From the NCBI RefSeq assembly GCF_023278565.1, contig NC_064681.1:1922001-1986000 (forward strand): DNA of 64,000 nt, read 5' to 3'. The notes beneath the pieces are model-generated. The model saw nothing but the letters and a program-made list of their open reading frames with translations. It had not been told where the DNA came from and made no database searches. Source of the DNA: Colletotrichum lupini. Its lineage: Eukaryota > Ascomycota > Sordariomycetes > Glomerellales > Glomerellaceae. Position numbers and translations under genes: made by a program. Of this stretch, positions 59,713-64,000 are shown piece after piece. The first letter of the stretch is position 1. Every line of letters starts with the position of its first letter.

Positions 59713-61021
59713 ATGGACCGACAATCATCGGAATCTGTGGGGAGTGCCTCACCGGCGCTCACGCCGCAAATCAGTAGACCACTCGCTCGCAGTCGTCTTA
59801 GCGCCACACCGCTCACCGAAACTCCACCGACGAGCACGAGTGCTGGCAGAGACGGCACACCGGGATCAGACAAAATCTTGTCCGGTCGTGTCAAAAAGAC
59901 ACCGCGCAAAGTTTCTAAGAGAAAAGAAGATGTCTTGAGCGAAAAGGAAAAGGACGAGGAGAGGCGGCAGCTGGACGAGATGGACGAGGAAAGGAAACTA
60001 TTCCCGGGCAGCGACGACTGGACAGACGAAGAGAACAGACTCTTCCAAATTCTGTACATGAGGCAGTACAGTCCTCTACTACCATCGCATTGGGATATGG
60101 ACTTTCGAGGGATCCCCATCCCGGATGTTCTCTTCGCAAGCTCTGATGCCCACCCGCCCGTCATCAACTCGAGAAGTGGAAATGACTTCAAGGGTGAGGA
60201 TCCAAAATCGAGAGAACTTAGAAAAGGTTGACGGCTAATAGTCTGAAGCTACGAGAGCACTCGCTCGGCTCATTGAGCTGACGGCGCATGTGCGAGCCTT
60301 GTGCCAGACACGCCAAAGACACAGAGCACGCGCCCACATTGAGAAGGAACTCCACGAATATGCGAAATGGGCTGAACAAGACGGGGGATACAACAGTCTC
60401 GAGTATCTGCCGAACCTCATCATTGACATGGTGGACACGAAAGCGTCGCCTCAAGCTATTGAGGAGCACATGCAGTTACGTCTCAAGGCGGCTGCTGCTA
60501 CCCATCGCGCTCATTGGAGGAATGGTCTAGCGAATCCTGACTATCGCGAAGACGAGGATGCAGATGCCGAAATCGAGGACAATAGAGTTGTTCTTGTGCC
60601 CGACAAGTATCAGACGCCGTCGCCAAAGAAACCTCGCACATTGCGCCGCTCGACATCTCCTAGCAACGGAACCAAACACGACGATAACCAGAAGGACAAG
60701 ATACCGGGCTGGAACCTCTCCAGTCCGGCAAGTCAGTCTCCGCATGGGCAGGAAGAACAGTACACCCGCCGGCCGCCCGTGATATATGGACTTTTCATCG
60801 TCAACACATCCGTCATGGTACTTACCATTGACTCCGCCAAAGAAGGAGACGAGGCCTATGTCAGTTACCAGGTCGAGGTTGGTCTCAGCAAAAACTACCA
60901 GGCAGTTTGGAATGCCATTACCATTGCCATTGTGGTATGCCTTGCGAGAGACGCAATGATGGAAATGAAGGTTGACTTCAACACTTCACTCAACGACGGG
61001 GACAGCGACCCCGACGCTTGA
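59713..61021 (+). CDS. conserved-looking protein of unknown function, possible membrane protein
   Basis: Two exons, 59713-60193 and 60249-61021, give 417 residues; the 55-bp intron fits in phase. Residues 1-70 are Ser/Thr/Pro-rich, 70-100 are highly charged (KRKEDVLSEKEKDEERRQLDEMDEERKLF-type) and 100-160 contain a Trp/Phe-rich part (DDWTDEENRLFQILYMRQYSPLLPSHW-type). After the intron comes a helical region (ARLIELTAHVRALCQ ... EKELHEYAKWAEQDGG). Near the C terminus two hydrophobic segments, about residues 338-358 (IYGLFIVNTSVMVLTIDSA) and 375-400 (YQAVWNAITIAIVVCLARD), could be membrane helices. I do not recognise the family. The clean intron, length and composition argue for a real gene, probably restricted to filamentous ascomycetes. 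Confidence 0.72.
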
Positions 61022-64000
61022 TACGATGGAACGAAGGAACGAGGCTAGCATGCGGTTGCCAGCCGGCCTCGGGCTTTTTCTTTGTGACTCGTACGACGGG
61101 GACTTCTTTGAATGCGTATACCCCTTTCATGATTACGGGCGGACTAGATGCAGATACCCATTTACCTAGTTGATAATGACACAAACTTTGCCAAGCTATC
61201 ACGCTACCTTAGTACTTGAGACCCTCTCGAAGCACAATGAGTCACCTGACGCGCGCTTTACCATTGTTTCTATTTTCAAGTAGATATTCCGCGGGCTTGG
61301 CCAAGGAGATAGCAGGCATGATATGATGAATGAAAGGCCCGAGATGACATTTTAGAACTAGGCGATTGGCTAATAATTGTCGGGAGATGGATGCGAGCCT
61401 CGGCAAGCTACTCGCCATCTTTTCTGGGCACTGTGGAGGAGAAAAAAAGTGCCCCAACCCACGAGATTTTCAACAAGCCTTGATTTTTTTTTTATCACCG
61501 AACAAGACCGCGTATCTCACCTCGGATCCGGCATTTTGACTTCACCTTAGTTGCTGATGCCCGCTTCGAACGTCTCACCAGTTACACGAAACCTCCGCAA
61601 ATAGACAATTTGACAAACGACAGAAAATAAAACCGCAGCAAGCTCGGCGTTAAATTGCATCTCGGAGCCGTGAGACGTTGAGGAGGTTCGGTCACCGAGG
61701 GCGGAGGGGTCGTCGATTGGGGAAACGCATCCATGGGATCTCGGACCTTGGAAGGAGGTGGAAGCTCAAGCCACCACATGGCACACAACATCAAATCACA
61801 CTGCCGTTGCGGGTTGCATTGTTATCATTGATCATCCGGTCTGATCAATGGCCCTTGCTCCTATCACCGAGGGGAGGTCCCTGCCAGACCTCGGGATTAC
61901 GTATCTTCTCTCGCAGGAAGGAAAGGAAGAAAAAACAAAAAGGCGTTTTTCGGGGGGTGGAAATTGGGGGAACTGGCATGACCCCCGATTGCCTCATTCG
62001 TCACCGCCTTTAAAGGACCCTGTCAGCTTATTCATGTCGATTATCACTGGACGGGAAGGAAGAAGGCTCGCCAGTTACTCGGACCCGGACTCCGGTTCTT
62101 GGTCCACCCGCTGCAAGTTTGATGGACCATGGTTCTTGCCTTCTGGGACTTTCTGGAGCCAGGTACGTCTTCTTTTTTGTCATCTTTTTTCTTTCCGTCT
62201 ACTTCTTTCGGTACCGAGGCGCTAATGGAGGAAAAAGTCCTACAGCCGACTTTACGAGAGAAGGAAGGGGCACGTGTGACTATTACACCGTGTGGTGGAA
62301 TGACAGGTCAAGAGCCCAAGTTGAACGAAATCCTCGGGATCTTCGATTTGCCCTTTGTCACAATCGGGGCAACTGGAATCTCGCATCTTCCTCTGCCTGC
62401 TTCGGTGTCTCAACTTTTGCCTGCGCTAGCCGTGGCGGAAAGGTGTAAGTCGCATCCCCGGGAGACCTTGCTTCGACAAGACTTGCCAGGGCTTACAGCA
62501 TCTCACCTGTATTCATACGTCCGCTCAGTGTCGGAGAGCCGACGTCGTCGGGTGTGTTGCATTGCATCTTTGGGGGGCGGATGGCTTACACTACCTACTC
62601 GGACAGCCCTGTTTCGATTCCAGAGCACTGGGGGACACATGCCTTACTGCGCACCCGCGGACACAAGAACACATGGGCGAAGTGTCTTCTGGCAATTGGA
62701 ACCGGAGACCGAGCTGGCGGGCAGGAGATGGCCCCTGGGGCCCTGGGCTGCTGGGGTCGTCGCCTTGGGTTAGGTTGGCCCCCCATTAGAGGTGCTGCAT
62801 CTCGCTTCGGCCGGCGGAAGAGTGCCGGTGATGTGAGAGATGATGCAGCTGTAGGATGCTGGGACCTGGGTCGACACACCCTCACGAGGTCTCTAGGCAC
62901 ATCTATTTGTACGCCGCACAATGGTGCCTTTTCAGCTGCCATACCGCCTATTCGAATAGGAATAGGTAAGGGAGGGAGGATGATAGATATCCTTTCTTCT
63001 TACACGAGCAAAGCTGACGCCTCATACATAGTAGAGCGATGTCAGCACACTGCAGTATCAGTCGGTGAAGCATGTCCTGAAATACGACAGGAAGATGACC
63101 TGATGGGACTACCTGACTGGTGCTACGTTCACAAACACGCGCGTGTCAGTCGAAGCCAATGCTGCGCTAGGCAGGGCCGTCACACTCGGCTTTAAGGTTA
63201 CCGCAACAAATTCTTCGTCAATTCCGTTCTGGTCGCGGGGTGGACAGTGAAGGGCCCCCCCCCTCCAAGGGTTTGGCGCAGCATTGACATGGAGACGGCG
63301 TATGTTCGCCAGACGTGCCGATTGATCCATTCCAGAGTCAAGCAAATCAGAGGAGGTGTCCACCGTCTACTAGATGGAGTCGCAGCGAACCGGCGTCTTC
63401 CCCCTAGTACCCAGTTGCTAGCATCTAGTAGCCAGCACGAGCAGGGAAGTCTGGGCGACGCCAGCCCGGGAAAGGCTAATTACGCCGTATTGTTCGGGAC
63501 TAGACCTGGAGTCTGGGTACTTATCGTCTCATACGGCCCCTGCCTGTCGCTATCGTGATCCAAATGTTTGGTGACTGGTTTGGGGGGATCTTGGTTGTGG
63601 TGTCTTGGCCACGATCTGCTTTCGTCAAAGGATTTGAAAGAGAGAGTGAGATATGGCCAGATGTCGGAACAAGATTCATGGATAAAGAGGCACTCAACCT
63701 CCTGGAGCCCGGCAAGATGACGAAACAGCCGAAGCACTATTTTCCTGACATACGCGGAAACCGTAAAAAGTTGATAAGTGCACAGATTGGGTCCTATCCT
63801 TGGATCACGGAAGGAAAGAAGTGAAAAAAATAAATGAAAAAAAAAAAAGTCTCTTGGACCCAAGTGCCATCAATGCCGCGATGTTGGACGCAGCTAGGTG
63901 GATTTTTGGACCGGCGGGTGGATTAGAAGACATTGAAGCCCCCTGTCACCCTTGTCGTTGTGCCTTAGCGACATTCCTCATCATGGCCAATCAACGACCA
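61022..64000. other. no gene recognised to the right edge, about 3 kb
   Basis: Overlapping plus frames at 62129-62773 and 62554-63195 (each about 213 codons) occur in a GC-rich stretch but have no domain and overlap in different frames. I regard them as chance frames; a gene reaching beyond the edge cannot be excluded. Confidence 0.4.

Noticed and set aside
62129..63195. Two overlapping frames of about 213 codons near the right edge
   Set aside because: Different frames over the same GC-rich DNA, no domain, no clear start context and no introns that improve them.

Overview
The window is nuclear DNA of a filamentous ascomycete, most likely a Sordariomycete. Genes carry short introns with GTAAGT/GTATGT-type donors and YAG acceptors, coding parts are GC-rich, and intergenic spaces are long. 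The arginine-specific carbamoyl-phosphate synthase gene has the Pezizomycotina-type arginine attenuator peptide uORF. One retrotransposon carries a very strong repeat-induced point mutation (RIP) signature. Several gene models below were assembled by hand across introns by matching donor, acceptor and phase; none is supported by transcript data.

Region 1-15 kb is accessory. It holds a cluster of tiny coiled-coil or charged protein genes (1270, 2761, 4145, 14181). Three share a start of the type Met-Ser-Gly-(Ser/Gly) and a homologous core promoter, so they look like diverged duplicates. Between them lies a complete Ty1/Copia-type LTR retrotransposon (6467-13306, minus strand) with 202-bp LTRs and a perfect 5-bp target duplication (GCCAC). 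It is so mutated by RIP that no ORF of 60 codons survives in about 8.6 kb.

Region 15-33 kb is gene-poor. It contains a GPI-anchored Ser/Thr-rich repeat protein (minus, 18425-20862), a membrane-anchored pepsin-fold protein that has lost its first catalytic Asp (plus, 26758-29519) and TAH18, the diflavin reductase of cytosolic Fe-S assembly (minus, 30430-33370).

Region 37-49 kb is mostly housekeeping: an RRM-RGG-RRM protein, an Arf GAP of the Gcs1 type, the electron transfer flavoprotein beta subunit, a tRNA-like locus, an isocitrate lyase/PEP mutase family enzyme and a Dal5-like MFS anion permease.

Region 51-61 kb holds CPA1 (arg-2) with its attenuator uORF, which is split by two introns around a 13-nt microexon; a P-loop nucleoside-kinase-like gene with two in-frame TAG codons; an Acinus-like SAP-domain protein; and a conserved protein of unknown function with two hydrophobic C-terminal segments. 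No convincing gene is seen after 61 kb. The genes form no obvious metabolic cluster. The best leads are the split attenuator uORF, the small-gene family around the RIP-mutated element, the TAG-interrupted kinase and the apparently inactive aspartic protease.
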